DNA from: Clostridia bacterium
GTDB lineage: Bacteria; Bacillota; Clostridia; Oscillospirales; Acutalibacteraceae
DNA length: 38,508 nt
Direction of reading: 5' to 3'
NCBI GenBank assembly: GCA_017522205.1
Contig: JAFWZS010000022.1
Location: forward strand, 1-38,508
The stretch's first letter is position 1, and each line of letters opens with the position of its first letter. The notes beneath the pieces are model-generated. The model was given only the letters and a program-made list of their open reading frames with translations, was not told the origin of the DNA and searched no databases. The position numbers and the translations under genes are program-made. Of the stretch, positions 7,436 through 16,017 are shown one piece after another.

Positions 7436-8713
7436 ATGGAAATTAAAAGAATAAGCGAAGGTGTGAGCCTTGCTTTTCATAAAACAGAAAGATTCAAAAC
7501 ATCTGTGGTTTCGGTAAGCTTAATATGTCCCCTTGACGAAAAGAGCAGCGAAAGAGCACTTCTTTGCTATCTTCTTTCAAGGACAAGCAGAAGCTACCCC
7601 GATATTATTTCAATGAACAGAAGACTTGCATCCCTTTACGGTGCAGTTATTTCTCCGAATGTTCAGAAAATCGGTGAAAGCCAGGTGCTTACTCTTTCTC
7701 TCGTTATGGTGGATGACCGTTTTTCACTTGATAAAAAGGCAATTTCAGAAGAGGGTGTCAGACTTCTTATGGACTGCATCTTCTCCCCCGATATAACTCC
7801 CGACGGCTTCAAGGAAGAAAACGTGGAAAGAGAAAAGCGTCTTCTTATTGAAAGAATTGAAAGTGAAAAAGACGAAAAGAGAATTTACGCACTTAACCGT
7901 ATGGTAGAAGAAATGTGCAAGGATGAAAGCTACGGCATTCACAAGTACGGAAACAAAGAGAAAATTGCTTCTCTCAGCGGTAAGGATGTTTTTGCAGAAT
8001 GGAAGAAGATTCTTACAACAAGCCCCGTACAGATCAATGCAGTAGGCTCTTTCGATATGGATAAAATCGAAAGCATCACTTCTTCATATTTTGACAGACT
8101 TCAGCGAAAGAGAGCTGACATTATTGAAATAAGAACAGAGTTTCTTACAGAAAGCTACGACAGCAAAACAGTCAGAGAAACGCAGAAGGTAAAACAAGGT
8201 AAGCTTGTTATCGGTATGCGTGCAGGCATGACCTTTGATTTTGACAACTACCCTGCAATAAGACTTATGACTGCAATTTTCGGCGGCGGCACATTCTCAA
8301 AGCTCTTTATGAACGTAAGAGAGAAAATGAGCCTTTGCTATTACTGTGCGGCAAGGCTTGTTGCTTCAAAGGGACTTATTACCGTTGAAAGCGGCGTTGA
8401 AACCGAAAATGCGGAAAAGGCACTCACCGCAATCAGAAATGAGCTTGACGAGGTACGCAAGGGCAACTTCACCGATGAAACTCTCGAAAACGCAAAGAAG
8501 AGCCTTATTGACACCTTCAACTCAGTTGAAGACAGCGTTATCGGCATTGACAGCTTTATGACAAGTCAATGTCTTTCAGGCACATTCAGAACACCCGGAG
8601 AATACGCAGAGCTTCTTGAAAATGTGAGCCGTGAAGAGATTATCATTGCAGCAAATATGGTAACGGAAGACACGGTATATATTCTTGAAAGTGAAAAGGA
8701 GGATAATGAATAA
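7436..8713 (+). CDS. yfmF: M16-family peptidase-like protein YfmF (non-catalytic partner)
   Basis: This 425-residue protein has the two-lobed M16B architecture and is followed immediately by a second M16 gene. The HxxEH zinc motif is absent: the corresponding N-terminal region reads ALLCYLLSRTSRSYPD. In M16B pairs such as YfmF/YfmH (ymfF/ymfH of Bacillus) one subunit has lost zinc binding and serves as substrate-binding partner of the other; the pair is annotated as associated with EF-P 5-aminopentanol modification. The C-terminal lobe shows the family-like glycine-rich strand IFGGGTFSKLF and VREKMSLCYYCAAR. The start has GGAGGTG upstream. The stop overlaps the next ATG by one base, indicating translational coupling. 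Confidence 0.88.
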   Translation: MEIKRISEGVSLAFHKTERFKTSVVSVSLICPLDEKSSERALLCYLLSRTSRSYPDIISMNRRLASLYGAVISPNVQKIGESQVLTLSLVMVDDRFSLDKKAISEEGVRLLMDCIFSPDITPDGFKEENVEREKRLLIERIESEKDEKRIYALNRMVEEMCKDESYGIHKYGNKEKIASLSGKDVFAEWKKILTTSPVQINAVGSFDMDKIESITSSYFDRLQRKRADIIEIRTEFLTESYDSKTVRETQKVKQGKLVIGMRAGMTFDFDNYPAIRLMTAIFGGGTFSKLFMNVREKMSLCYYCAARLVASKGLITVESGVETENAEKALTAIRNELDEVRKGNFTDETLENAKKSLIDTFNSVEDSVIGIDSFMTSQCLSGTFRTPGEYAELLENVSREEIIIAANMVTEDTVYILESEKEDNE

Positions 8714-9981
8714 TGAAAGAAAAACTCATTAAAAATGACCTTCTTAAAGAAGAATACTATGAAATCGACCACGATAGCGGTCTTAAGATTTTCGTTATGG
8801 AGAAGCCCGACTACAACGGTGCTTATGCCCTTTTCGGCACAAAGTACGGCTCTGTTGACACCTGTTTCAAGCTGAAAAACGATGAAAACTACACAACCGT
8901 ACCCGAGGGTATTGCTCACTTTCTTGAGCATAAGCTTTTTGAAAGCGAGGAGCTTGACGCATTTGAACGTTTTGCAGTAACAGGTGCAAACGCCAACGCT
9001 TACACAAGCTTTGACCGCACCTGCTACCTTTTTCAATGCTCAGGCGAATTTGAGAAAAACCTTGAAATTCTCCTTGACTTTGTAAAGGCTCCCTATTTCA
9101 CGGAAGAAACCGTACAGAAGGAGCAAGGCATCATCGGTCAGGAAATCAGAATGTATCAGGACAGTCCCGACTGGCAGGTACTTTTCAATCTGCTTCGTGG
9201 GATGTACAGCAAAAACCCCGTAAGAATTGATATTGCCGGCACAATTGAATCAATTGCTGAAATTAATGCTGAGCTTCTTTACAGCTGCTACAACACCTTC
9301 TACAATCTTTCAAATATGGCTCTTGCCGTTGCAGGTAACGTTAAGAAGGAAACCGTTCTTTCAATCGTTGACAGAGTTATCAAAAAGGAAGAGCCTGTAG
9401 AATTTCAACAGATTATTCCCGAAGAGCCGAAAGAGATTGCAGAAAGCTACATTGAGGAAACCTTAGGCGTTGATATGCCGAAGTTTGCTCTTGGCTTCAA
9501 GGAAACTCACACTGAACCTGTACGCACGGCAATGGAAACTCTTGTAATGAATCTTGCACTTGATATTATAGCAGGCAAGGTATCCCCTCTTTACAGTAAA
9601 ATGCTGTCAGACGGACTTATCAACACCTCATTCGGCAAGGAATATTTTACCGGCAGAGGCTTTGCCGCACCCATGTTTATGGGTGAGAGTAACAGTCCCG
9701 AAAAGGTCAAGGAAGAAATTCTGAAGGAAATTGACAGAATCCGCACCGAAGGCATCAGAGATGAGGATTTTGAGGTTTCACTTAAAAAGCTTTACGGTGC
9801 TGAGGTTTTTGCCTATAACGACGTTGACGACCTTGCAAACAACCTTATTGATGCTTACTTTAACAATCATAGTCTCTTTGACACAATTGAGCTTTACAAA
9901 GAAATCAAAAAGGAAGATGTTGAAAAGACAATCAGCGATTCTTTCAGGGAAGAATACTGCTGTCTTTCAGTTATAAGGTAA
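8713..9981 (+). CDS. yfmH: M16-family zinc metallopeptidase YfmH
   Basis: The 422-residue protein carries an intact inverted zinc motif HFLEH (H69, E72, H73) and the downstream glutamates in EQGIIGQEIRMYQD, of which E144 fits the third zinc ligand. It is therefore the catalytic half of the YfmF/YfmH pair. M16 enzymes close around short unfolded peptides and cleave them inside a chamber formed by the two subunits. Its ATG overlaps the yfmF stop by one base, and AAGGAGG lies inside the end of yfmF. The physiological substrate is not evident from the window. Confidence 0.92.
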   Translation: MKEKLIKNDLLKEEYYEIDHDSGLKIFVMEKPDYNGAYALFGTKYGSVDTCFKLKNDENYTTVPEGIAHFLEHKLFESEELDAFERFAVTGANANAYTSFDRTCYLFQCSGEFEKNLEILLDFVKAPYFTEETVQKEQGIIGQEIRMYQDSPDWQVLFNLLRGMYSKNPVRIDIAGTIESIAEINAELLYSCYNTFYNLSNMALAVAGNVKKETVLSIVDRVIKKEEPVEFQQIIPEEPKEIAESYIEETLGVDMPKFALGFKETHTEPVRTAMETLVMNLALDIIAGKVSPLYSKMLSDGLINTSFGKEYFTGRGFAAPMFMGESNSPEKVKEEILKEIDRIRTEGIRDEDFEVSLKKLYGAEVFAYNDVDDLANNLIDAYFNNHSLFDTIELYKEIKKEDVEKTISDSFREEYCCLSVIR

Positions 9982-9985
9982 GAAT

Positions 9986-11161
9986 ATGACAATTCTGCTT
10001 GTTCTTATGGCAATTTCATATATAGGAGTTGGTCTTCCCGACTCGGTGCTGGGCACTGTCTGGCCGGCAGTTTACGAGGACCTGAATCTGCCCGTTTCTC
10101 TTGCAGGATACATTTCACTTACTGTGAGCTTTTTCACAATGCTTTCCTGCCTTATGAGTACAAGGCTCACAAAAAGATTCAGCACAGGGGTTGTTGCTGT
10201 TTTCAGCACGGCGCTTACTGCTATGGCGCTTCTCGGTCTTTCGTTTTCAAAGAATATAATCTTTTTCTTTCTTCTTTCCGTACCTCTCGGTGTAGGTGCA
10301 GGTACAATCGATGCTGCTCTCAACGGCTTTGTTGCTCTCAACTGCACAGGCTCGCAGATGAGCTATCTGCACTGCTTTTACGGTTTAGGTGTTACTCTGA
10401 GTCCTTATCTTGTCTCCCTTTGTCTTGCTGACAGCAACGACTGGCACAGAGCATATCTTACCGTGGGGCTTATTCAGTCAGCTATTACCTTGATACTGCT
10501 TTTTGCTCTGCCCTATTGGAAGAAGAGAGAAAAAGGAAACTCGGATGAAGAGGAAACACCCACAAAGGTGCTTTCAACAAAAGAAATGCTGAAAATGCCC
10601 TCGGTTGTACTCAGTTGCGTTGTATTCTTTGTTATCTGTGCCTGCGAATATACTGCAGGTGTATGGAGCAGCACATTTTTCGCCGAATATAAGGGCTTTA
10701 CTGCCGACAAAGCGGCAAAATCGGCTATGCTCTTTTATGTAGGAATGACCCTTGGCAGATTCGTTTCAGGTATTGTCGGCAAAAAGCTGAAAAGTCTGCA
10801 GATTCTTAAAATATGTGTGGGTATTCTCCTTTCGGCAAGTGTAATTATTGCTCTGCCTTTGCCCTCATACGTAGCCTGCTTCGGACTTCTTCTTTTCGGC
10901 TTCGGTATGGGTCCTACTTTTCCGAATCTTTCTTATCTCGTACCCACTCTTTTCGGCAGAGATATTTCACAGAGTGTAATCGGTATACAGCTTGCTTCAA
11001 CCTATCTTGGCATAATGGTAATGCCTTCAGTTTTCGGACTTATTGCTGAAAATGTTTCGGCAGGTATGTTTCCGTACTTCCTATTCGTACTTATGATTCT
11101 TTTCGTTTTCTCTGCAGCACTTCTTAAAAAAGCACTCAGAAAAGAAAAGGCTGACTTATAA
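9986..11161 (+). CDS. Major facilitator superfamily transporter
   Basis: The 391 residues form two six-helix bundles separated by a charged cytoplasmic loop at about 178-198 (KKREKGNSDEEETPTK). The N-terminus (ISYIGVGLPDSVLGTVWPAV) and the second-half pattern GMTLGRFVSGIVGKKLK are typical of small bacterial MFS carriers related to FucP/YfkF-like sugar or drug transporters. No substrate-specific motif is recognised. It starts 4 nt after yfmH and ends 23 nt before topB, so it probably belongs to the same transcript; its RBS is weak, suggesting coupling to yfmH translation. Confidence 0.88.
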   Translation: MTILLVLMAISYIGVGLPDSVLGTVWPAVYEDLNLPVSLAGYISLTVSFFTMLSCLMSTRLTKRFSTGVVAVFSTALTAMALLGLSFSKNIIFFFLLSVPLGVGAGTIDAALNGFVALNCTGSQMSYLHCFYGLGVTLSPYLVSLCLADSNDWHRAYLTVGLIQSAITLILLFALPYWKKREKGNSDEEETPTKVLSTKEMLKMPSVVLSCVVFFVICACEYTAGVWSSTFFAEYKGFTADKAAKSAMLFYVGMTLGRFVSGIVGKKLKSLQILKICVGILLSASVIIALPLPSYVACFGLLLFGFGMGPTFPNLSYLVPTLFGRDISQSVIGIQLASTYLGIMVMPSVFGLIAENVSAGMFPYFLFVLMILFVFSAALLKKALRKEKADL

Positions 11162-11184
11162 AATATATTTTGGTGGTGAACACT

Positions 11185-13359
11185 ATGGGAAAAACTTTAG
11201 TTCTTGCAGAAAAGCCCTCAGTAGCACGAGATATCGCAAGAGTTCTCGGCTGCAAAGGCAAGGGCGACGGCTGCATTATCGGACAGAATTACATTATCAC
11301 ATGGGCGCTTGGACATCTTGTAACTCTTGCTGACCCTGACGCATACGACGACAAATACAAAAGGTGGAATCTTGAGGATCTGCCTATGCTTCCCGATAAG
11401 ATGAAGCTTATAACAATCAAGCAGACCTCAAAGCAGTACAGAGCAGTTTCTGCCCTCATGAAACGTCCTGACGTGGACAAGCTTGTAATTGCAACTGACG
11501 CAGGGCGTGAGGGTGAGCTTGTTGCACGTTGGATTATGATGAAGGCTCACTGCAAGCTCCCTGCTTACCGTTTATGGATTTCATCGCAGACCGACAAAGC
11601 TATCAAGGAAGGTTTTCAGAATCTTAAACCTGCAAAGGAATACGATAATCTTTATAAATCTGCTCAGGCGAGAGCTGAGGCAGACTGGCTGGTTGGTCTT
11701 AACACAACAAGAGCTCTGACCTGCAAGTTCAACGCTCAGCTTTCAGCAGGCAGAGTGCAGACCCCTACCCTTGCTATGATTGTCGCCCGTGAGGAGGAAA
11801 TTCAGAAATTTCAGCCTAAGGACTACTTCACTCTTCAGCTGATTTTAAAGGGCTTTAACGCAACCTTCAGAGACGGAAAGAATAACACCCGTTTTTCCGA
11901 CAGAACCTTTGTTGAAGGTATTGAAAAAGCGGTTAAAGGCAAGAAAGCGACTGTTTCAAAGCTTGAAAAAGCGGGCAAGAAAACTCCCCCACCTGCAGCT
12001 TACGACCTTACTGAGCTTCAGAGAGATGCCAACAAAAAGTACGGCTACTCTGCAAAGCAGACTCTTTCACTTATGCAGAGCCTTTATGAGTACCACAAGG
12101 TTCTCACATATCCGAGAACGGATTCACGCTACATAACAGACGATATTGTGGCAACCATTCCCGAAAGGCTGAGAGCAATTGCTGTAGGTCCCTATGCTCA
12201 GAGTGCAATGAAGCTCTCCAGAAGTCCTATACAGACAAAGTATATTGTAAACAACGCAAAGGTTACCGACCACCACGCAATTATTCCCACAGAGCAGTCC
12301 CCTAACCTCGCTAAGCTGAGCTACGAGGAAAGAAATATTTACGACCTTGTTGTAAGACGCTTTATGGCTGTTCTTTCTGCACCTATGGAATATGACGAAA
12401 TGAAGGTTCAGCTGACAGTTGACAAGTATAATTTCTACGCAAAGGGTAAGCAGATTACCGTCAAGGGCTGGAAGGAATTCTACGGTGTTTCCTCTGAGGA
12501 TGACGAAGATGTTGATATTGAAAATCGCAGTCAGGAGCTACCTGTACTCAGAGAGGGAATGATCCTCGATATAAGTAATACGAAGATTATTGCAGGCAAG
12601 ACAAGACCTCCTGCAAGATACACCGAGGCTACTCTCCTTTCTGCTATGGAGAATCCCTCAAAGCAGATAAGCGACAAGAACCTTAAGGCGGTTATTGAAA
12701 CCACAAGCGGTCTCGGCACTCCTGCAACAAGAGCAGACATCATTGAAAAGCTTTTCGACAACTTTTCAATTGAGCGTGTGGGCAAGGAAATTCACCCCAC
12801 ACAAAAGGGTATTCAGCTTATAAAAATTGTACCTGCTGACCTTAAATCTGCAGAGCTTACGGCGAAATGGGAACAGCAATTACAGAACATCAGCCGCGGT
12901 AAGGCTGACATGAAAAAGTTTATAAATGAAATGCGTGACTACTCAACATCACTTGTTTCAATGGTGGTTATGAGTGATGCAAAATACACCCACGACAATG
13001 CCACAAAGGACAAGTGCCCCGTTTGCGGAAAGTATCTTCTTGAGGTCAACGGCAAAAAGGGCAAAATGCTCATTTGTCAGGACAGAGAATGCGGCTACAG
13101 AAAGGGGCTTACCCAGGTTACTAATGCACGCTGTCCCGACTGCCACAAGAAGCTGGAGCTTCGCGGTGAGGGCGAAAAGAAAATGTTTGTCTGCACCTGC
13201 GGATACAGAGAGAGACTCTCTGATTTCAACAAGAGAAAGGAAACTGCAGGGGCTAACAAATTCGATGTTATGAACTATATGAAAAAGCAGGAAAAAGAAA
13301 AGAAGAAAGAGCCTGAAAATAATGCAATGGCAGATTTGCTTAAAGGTTGGTTTGATTGA
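11185..13359 (+). CDS. topB: DNA topoisomerase III
   Basis: A type IA topoisomerase that relaxes and decatenates DNA through a tyrosine-linked single-strand break. With the ATG at 11185 (GGTGGTG six bases upstream) it has 724 residues; a TTG five codons earlier overlaps that RBS and is less likely. The Toprim domain has its acidic cluster at DAGREGEL (D105) and the catalytic tyrosine lies in YPRTDSRYI (Y309). The motif SGLGTPATRADIIE is present. Two C-terminal zinc-finger-like cysteine sets follow (CPVCGK...CQDRECGY and CPDCHKK...CTCGY), often seen in Firmicute TopB. A Lys/Glu tail closes the protein. No mobile-element genes flank it, so this looks like a chromosomal copy rather than a conjugative-element one. 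Confidence 0.96.
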   Translation: MGKTLVLAEKPSVARDIARVLGCKGKGDGCIIGQNYIITWALGHLVTLADPDAYDDKYKRWNLEDLPMLPDKMKLITIKQTSKQYRAVSALMKRPDVDKLVIATDAGREGELVARWIMMKAHCKLPAYRLWISSQTDKAIKEGFQNLKPAKEYDNLYKSAQARAEADWLVGLNTTRALTCKFNAQLSAGRVQTPTLAMIVAREEEIQKFQPKDYFTLQLILKGFNATFRDGKNNTRFSDRTFVEGIEKAVKGKKATVSKLEKAGKKTPPPAAYDLTELQRDANKKYGYSAKQTLSLMQSLYEYHKVLTYPRTDSRYITDDIVATIPERLRAIAVGPYAQSAMKLSRSPIQTKYIVNNAKVTDHHAIIPTEQSPNLAKLSYEERNIYDLVVRRFMAVLSAPMEYDEMKVQLTVDKYNFYAKGKQITVKGWKEFYGVSSEDDEDVDIENRSQELPVLREGMILDISNTKIIAGKTRPPARYTEATLLSAMENPSKQISDKNLKAVIETTSGLGTPATRADIIEKLFDNFSIERVGKEIHPTQKGIQLIKIVPADLKSAELTAKWEQQLQNISRGKADMKKFINEMRDYSTSLVSMVVMSDAKYTHDNATKDKCPVCGKYLLEVNGKKGKMLICQDRECGYRKGLTQVTNARCPDCHKKLELRGEGEKKMFVCTCGYRERLSDFNKRKETAGANKFDVMNYMKKQEKEKKKEPENNAMADLLKGWFD

Positions 13360-13366
13360 TTTAATC

Positions 13367-13390
13367 GGACCGTCGGAGACGCCGGTCCCT
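13367..13390. repeat. Hairpin module H1 of dispersed repeat
   Basis: GGACCG (13367-13372) and CGGTCC (13383-13388) form an inverted repeat around a CG-GAGA-CG loop, followed by CCTAC. It lies 8 bp after the topB stop. It shares its position and CCCTAC end with the hairpin modules at 15866, 17766 and 36820. Confidence 0.65.
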
Positions 13391-13430
13391 ACAGGCTGAT
13401 TAAACTAAAAATGCAGAACATCGGATTAAC

Positions 13431-13474
13431 CCCTCTGTCTGCAAAGCAGACATCTCCCCTTTCAGGGGCGACAG
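13431..13474. repeat. Double-hairpin repeat of the CCCTC...GGGG type
   Basis: Two small hairpins in a row: GTCTGC-aaa-GCAGAC (13437-13451) and CCCCT-ttc-AGGGG (13456-13468). The same design (a TCxxxxGA hairpin followed by a CTCCC hairpin) occurs at 17556-17637. It sits between hairpin module H1 and tract module C1. Confidence 0.6.
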
Positions 13475-13493
13475 GATTTTGTTTCTGTCGGTC

Positions 13494-13553
13494 AATATAA
13501 TCGGAGCGAAGCGACCCACATTTCAACTTTCAACTTTCAACTTTTAACTTTAA
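13494..13553. repeat. Tract module C1: AATATAATCGGAGCGAAGCGACCC plus heptamer run
   Basis: The core contains the doubled pentamer AGCGA-AGCGA and ends in four heptamers (TTTCAAC three times, then TTTTAAC). The same core and heptamer run recur at 15915 and 17815. (The core in the call is written for identification; its key part is GGAGCGAAGCGACCC.). Confidence 0.8.
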
Positions 13554-13619
13554 TTTGATTTTTCGGCAAAATATATAAAATTAACGCCTTTGTTTTCATA
13601 TTTTTTACAGTGTAACTAC

Positions 13620-13648
13620 TTGAAAAAAAGTCAACAATGTTATAAAAT
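13620..13648 (+). promoter_or_regulatory. Probable pgk promoter
   Basis: TTGAAA (13620-13625) and TAAAAT (13643-13648) are spaced by 17 bp, 53 bp upstream of the pgk start and downstream of the repeats. Confidence 0.6.
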
Positions 13649-13701
13649 GGCAAGTGGTTATAAATATACTATTAAATGCAAACACGAAAGGAACGATACC
13701 A

Positions 13702-14892
13702 ATGAACGTACTCAACAAAAAGTCAGTTGAAGATATTGACGTAAAAGGCAAAAAAGTCCTTGTTCGTTGCGACTTCAACGTAAAGATGGAAGACGGAGTT
13801 ATCACAAGCGATAAGAGAATTGTTGCTTCACTCCCCACAATCAAATATCTCCTTGATAACGGCGCAAAGCTTATCCTTTGCTCACACCTCGGCAGACCCA
13901 AGGGTGAATTCAAGCCCGAATTTTCACTTGCTCCCGTTGCTGTAAGACTTGGCGAGCTTCTCGGTAAAGAAGTTAAGATGGCTAAGGACGTTGTTGGCGA
14001 AAGTGCAAAGGCACTTGCTGCTGACCTTAAGGAAGGCGAAGTTCTCCTTCTTGAAAACGTACGTTTCCACAAGGAAGAAACAAAGAACGACCCCGAATTC
14101 TCAAAGGCTCTTGCTTCACTTGCAGAAGTATATGTAAACGACGCTTTCGGTTCAGCTCACAGAGCTCACAGCTCAACAACAGGTGTTGCTGATTATCTTC
14201 CCGCAGTTGGCGGTTACCTTATCCGTAAGGAGCTCGAATATATCGGCGGCGCTCTTGAAAATCCCCAGAGACCTCTCGTTGCTATCCTCGGCGGTGCTAA
14301 GGTTTCAGATAAAATCGGCGTAATCACAAACCTTATGGAAAAGGTTGACACACTCATCGTTGGCGGCGGTATGGCTTACACATTCTTTGCTGCTCAGGGT
14401 CACACAGTTGGTACTTCAATCTGTGAAGAAGACAAGATTGAGCTTGCTAAGGAAATGATGGAAACAGCTAAGGCTAAGGGCGTAAACTTCCTTATCCCCA
14501 TCGACAACAGAGTAGGTCTTGAATACAAGGAAGACACAGAACACAAGATTGTTGATTCAGACGACATTCCCGACGGCTGGATGGGTCTTGATATCGGTCC
14601 TAAGACTGAAGAGCTTTTCGCAAACGCTATCAAGGGCGCAGGCACAGTTATCTGGAACGGACCTATGGGTGTTTCAGAATGGGCTAACTTCGCAAGCGGT
14701 ACAATCGCAGTTGCTACAGCTATTGCTGAAAGCGGTGCAATTTCAATCGTTGGCGGTGGTGACTCAGCTGCTGCAGTTCAGAAGCTCGGCTTTGCTGACA
14801 AGATGAGTCACATTTCAACAGGCGGCGGTGCTTCACTTGAATTCCTTGAAGGTAAGGATCTTCCCGGCGTTGTTGCTCTTAACGATAAATAA
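13702..14892 (+). CDS. pgk: Phosphoglycerate kinase
   Basis: Converts 1,3-bisphosphoglycerate and ADP to 3-phosphoglycerate and ATP in glycolysis. The ATG at 13702 has AAAGGA upstream and gives 396 residues, the normal length; an upstream in-frame extension of 16 codons lacks an RBS. Hallmarks are the substrate-binding RCDFNVK (about 22-28), SHLGRPKGE, the basic [24 protein letters not shown], and the nucleotide-binding C-terminal [13 protein letters not shown]. The codon pattern is strongly biased, as for a highly expressed gene. It heads a pgk-tpiA-gpmI series; gap is not in the window. Confidence 0.98.
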   Translation: MNVLNKKSVEDIDVKGKKVLVRCDFNVKMEDGVITSDKRIVASLPTIKYLLDNGAKLILCSHLGRPKGEFKPEFSLAPVAVRLGELLGKEVKMAKDVVGESAKALAADLKEGEVLLLENVRFHKEETKNDPEFSKALASLAEVYVNDAFGSAHRAHSSTTGVADYLPAVGGYLIRKELEYIGGALENPQRPLVAILGGAKVSDKIGVITNLMEKVDTLIVGGGMAYTFFAAQGHTVGTSICEEDKIELAKEMMETAKAKGVNFLIPIDNRVGLEYKEDTEHKIVDSDDIPDGWMGLDIGPKTEELFANAIKGAGTVIWNGPMGVSEWANFASGTIAVATAIAESGAISIVGGGDSAAAVQKLGFADKMSHISTGGGASLEFLEGKDLPGVVALNDK

Positions 14893-14910
14893 TTAAACCT
14901 TGAAATTTTT

Positions 14911-14938
14911 GTATACCCACCCGAAACGGTGGGTATAC
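14911..14938. other. Perfect 11-bp stem-loop between pgk and tpiA
   Basis: GTATACCCACC (14911-14921) and GGTGGGTATAC (14928-14938) enclose CGAAAC. On neither strand is the stem followed by a T-run, so it is probably not a terminator. It may stabilise or process the pgk-tpiA mRNA and separate expression of the two genes. Confidence 0.65.
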
Positions 14939-14971
14939 ATACGATAAAAGATAAAAAAGGAGTATTTTAAA

Positions 14972-15739
14972 ATGAACAAGTCACTTCGTAAAGCAGTTAT
15001 CGCAGGTAACTGGAAAATGAATAACACACCCTCACAGACAACAGCTCTCATTAACGAAATGAAGCCTCTTCTTGCAGGTGCTGACTGTGAAGTTGTTCTC
15101 TGCGTACCCTTTATCGATATTGCTGCAGCAGTTGAAGCAGCTAAGGGTTCAAACATCAAAATCGGTGCTGAAAACGTTCACTTCAAGGCTTCAGGCGCTT
15201 ACACAGGTGAAATTTCAGCTGAAATGCTTAAAGAAGCAGGCGTTGAATATGTTGTAGTAGGTCACAGCGAAAGAAGACAGTACTTCGGTGAAACAGACCA
15301 GACAGTTAACCTCCGTTCACTCGCTGCAATTAATGCAGGTCTCAAGCCCATCATCTGCGTTGGTGAAACACTCGAACAGAGAGAGCTTGGCTACACAGAA
15401 ACTCTCCTTAAATATCAGACAAAGATGGCTCTTACAAACGTTACAGCTGACCAGCTCAAGGACGTTGTAATCGCTTACGAACCCGTTTGGGCTATCGGCA
15501 CAGGCGTTACAGCTACTGCTGACCAGGCTGACGAAGGCAACAGATACTGCCGTGAAGCTATTGCTGAAGTTTACGGTGCTGACGTTGCTGAAACAGTTAC
15601 AATTCAGTACGGCGGTTCAATGAACGCTAAGAACGCTGACGAGCTCGTTGCAAAGGAAAACGTTGACGGCGGTCTTATCGGCGGCGCTTCACTTAAGGCT
15701 GAGGACTTCTCAGTAATTGTAAAAGCTGCAAGCAAATAA
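14972..15739 (+). CDS. tpiA: Triosephosphate isomerase
   Basis: Interconverts dihydroxyacetone phosphate and glyceraldehyde 3-phosphate. The 255 residues contain the complete active site: N13 and K15 in AGNWKMN, the electrophilic H98 in VGHSERRQYFGE, the catalytic base E170 in AYEPVWAIGTG, and the phosphate-binding QYGGSM and GLIGGASL. The ATG follows AAGGAGT with 9-nt spacing. It lies 79 nt after pgk, with a stem-loop but no clear terminator between, so readthrough from pgk is likely. Confidence 0.98.
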   Translation: MNKSLRKAVIAGNWKMNNTPSQTTALINEMKPLLAGADCEVVLCVPFIDIAAAVEAAKGSNIKIGAENVHFKASGAYTGEISAEMLKEAGVEYVVVGHSERRQYFGETDQTVNLRSLAAINAGLKPIICVGETLEQRELGYTETLLKYQTKMALTNVTADQLKDVVIAYEPVWAIGTGVTATADQADEGNRYCREAIAEVYGADVAETVTIQYGGSMNAKNADELVAKENVDGGLIGGASLKAEDFSVIVKAASK

Positions 15740-15746
15740 TTTAAAA

Positions 15747-15769
15747 GGCTGCTTATTGCAGCCTTTTTT
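15747..15769 (+). terminator. Intrinsic terminator after tpiA
   Basis: GGCTGC (15747-15752), loop TTATT, GCAGCC (15758-15763), then six T. It ends the pgk-tpiA transcript. Confidence 0.88.
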
Positions 15770-15865
15770 AAAGTTAAAATACGGTCGCGGATTCATTGAA
15801 CTGCAAACTGATAGAAACATTCCGTAGAATCAGATTTAATTTATCGGATAAATTGCAAATTATAA

Positions 15866-15973
15866 CGGACACCCAATGGGCGCCCCTACGAATTTCTCTT
15901 AGATTTTCTACAGTAATATAATCGGAGCGAAGCGACCCGCATTTCAACTTTTAACTTTCCACTTTCAACTTTC
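15866..15973. repeat. Composite intergenic repeat, copy 2 (hairpin + tract)
   Basis: The hairpin module ACCCAATGGGCGCCCCTAC (15871-15889) is followed after about 30 bp by the tract module starting AATATAATCGGAGCG at 15915 and ending in four TTTNNAC heptamers. Copy 3 at 17766 has the same two parts at the same 49-bp offset. The rest of the 278-bp tpiA-gpmI gap holds the tpiA terminator and no visible gene. Confidence 0.82.
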
Positions 15974-16017
15974 GGATTCAATTCCCCTACTATCATCAAA
16001 AGAAAGGTTAAACAATT

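Noticed and set aside
11185..13359. topB as a sign of an integrative element
   Set aside because: No relaxase, integrase, transfer gene or attachment repeat is nearby, and neighbours are housekeeping genes.
13494..13501. TATAAT within the repeat core as a promoter
   Set aside because: The hexamer recurs in all three tract copies, but none has a -35 box at 16-18 bp, so it is more likely part of the element's sequence.
13518..13553. Heptamer run as a CRISPR or VNTR array
   Set aside because: Units are 7 bp with no spacers, so it is not CRISPR. It is the tail of a dispersed repeat.
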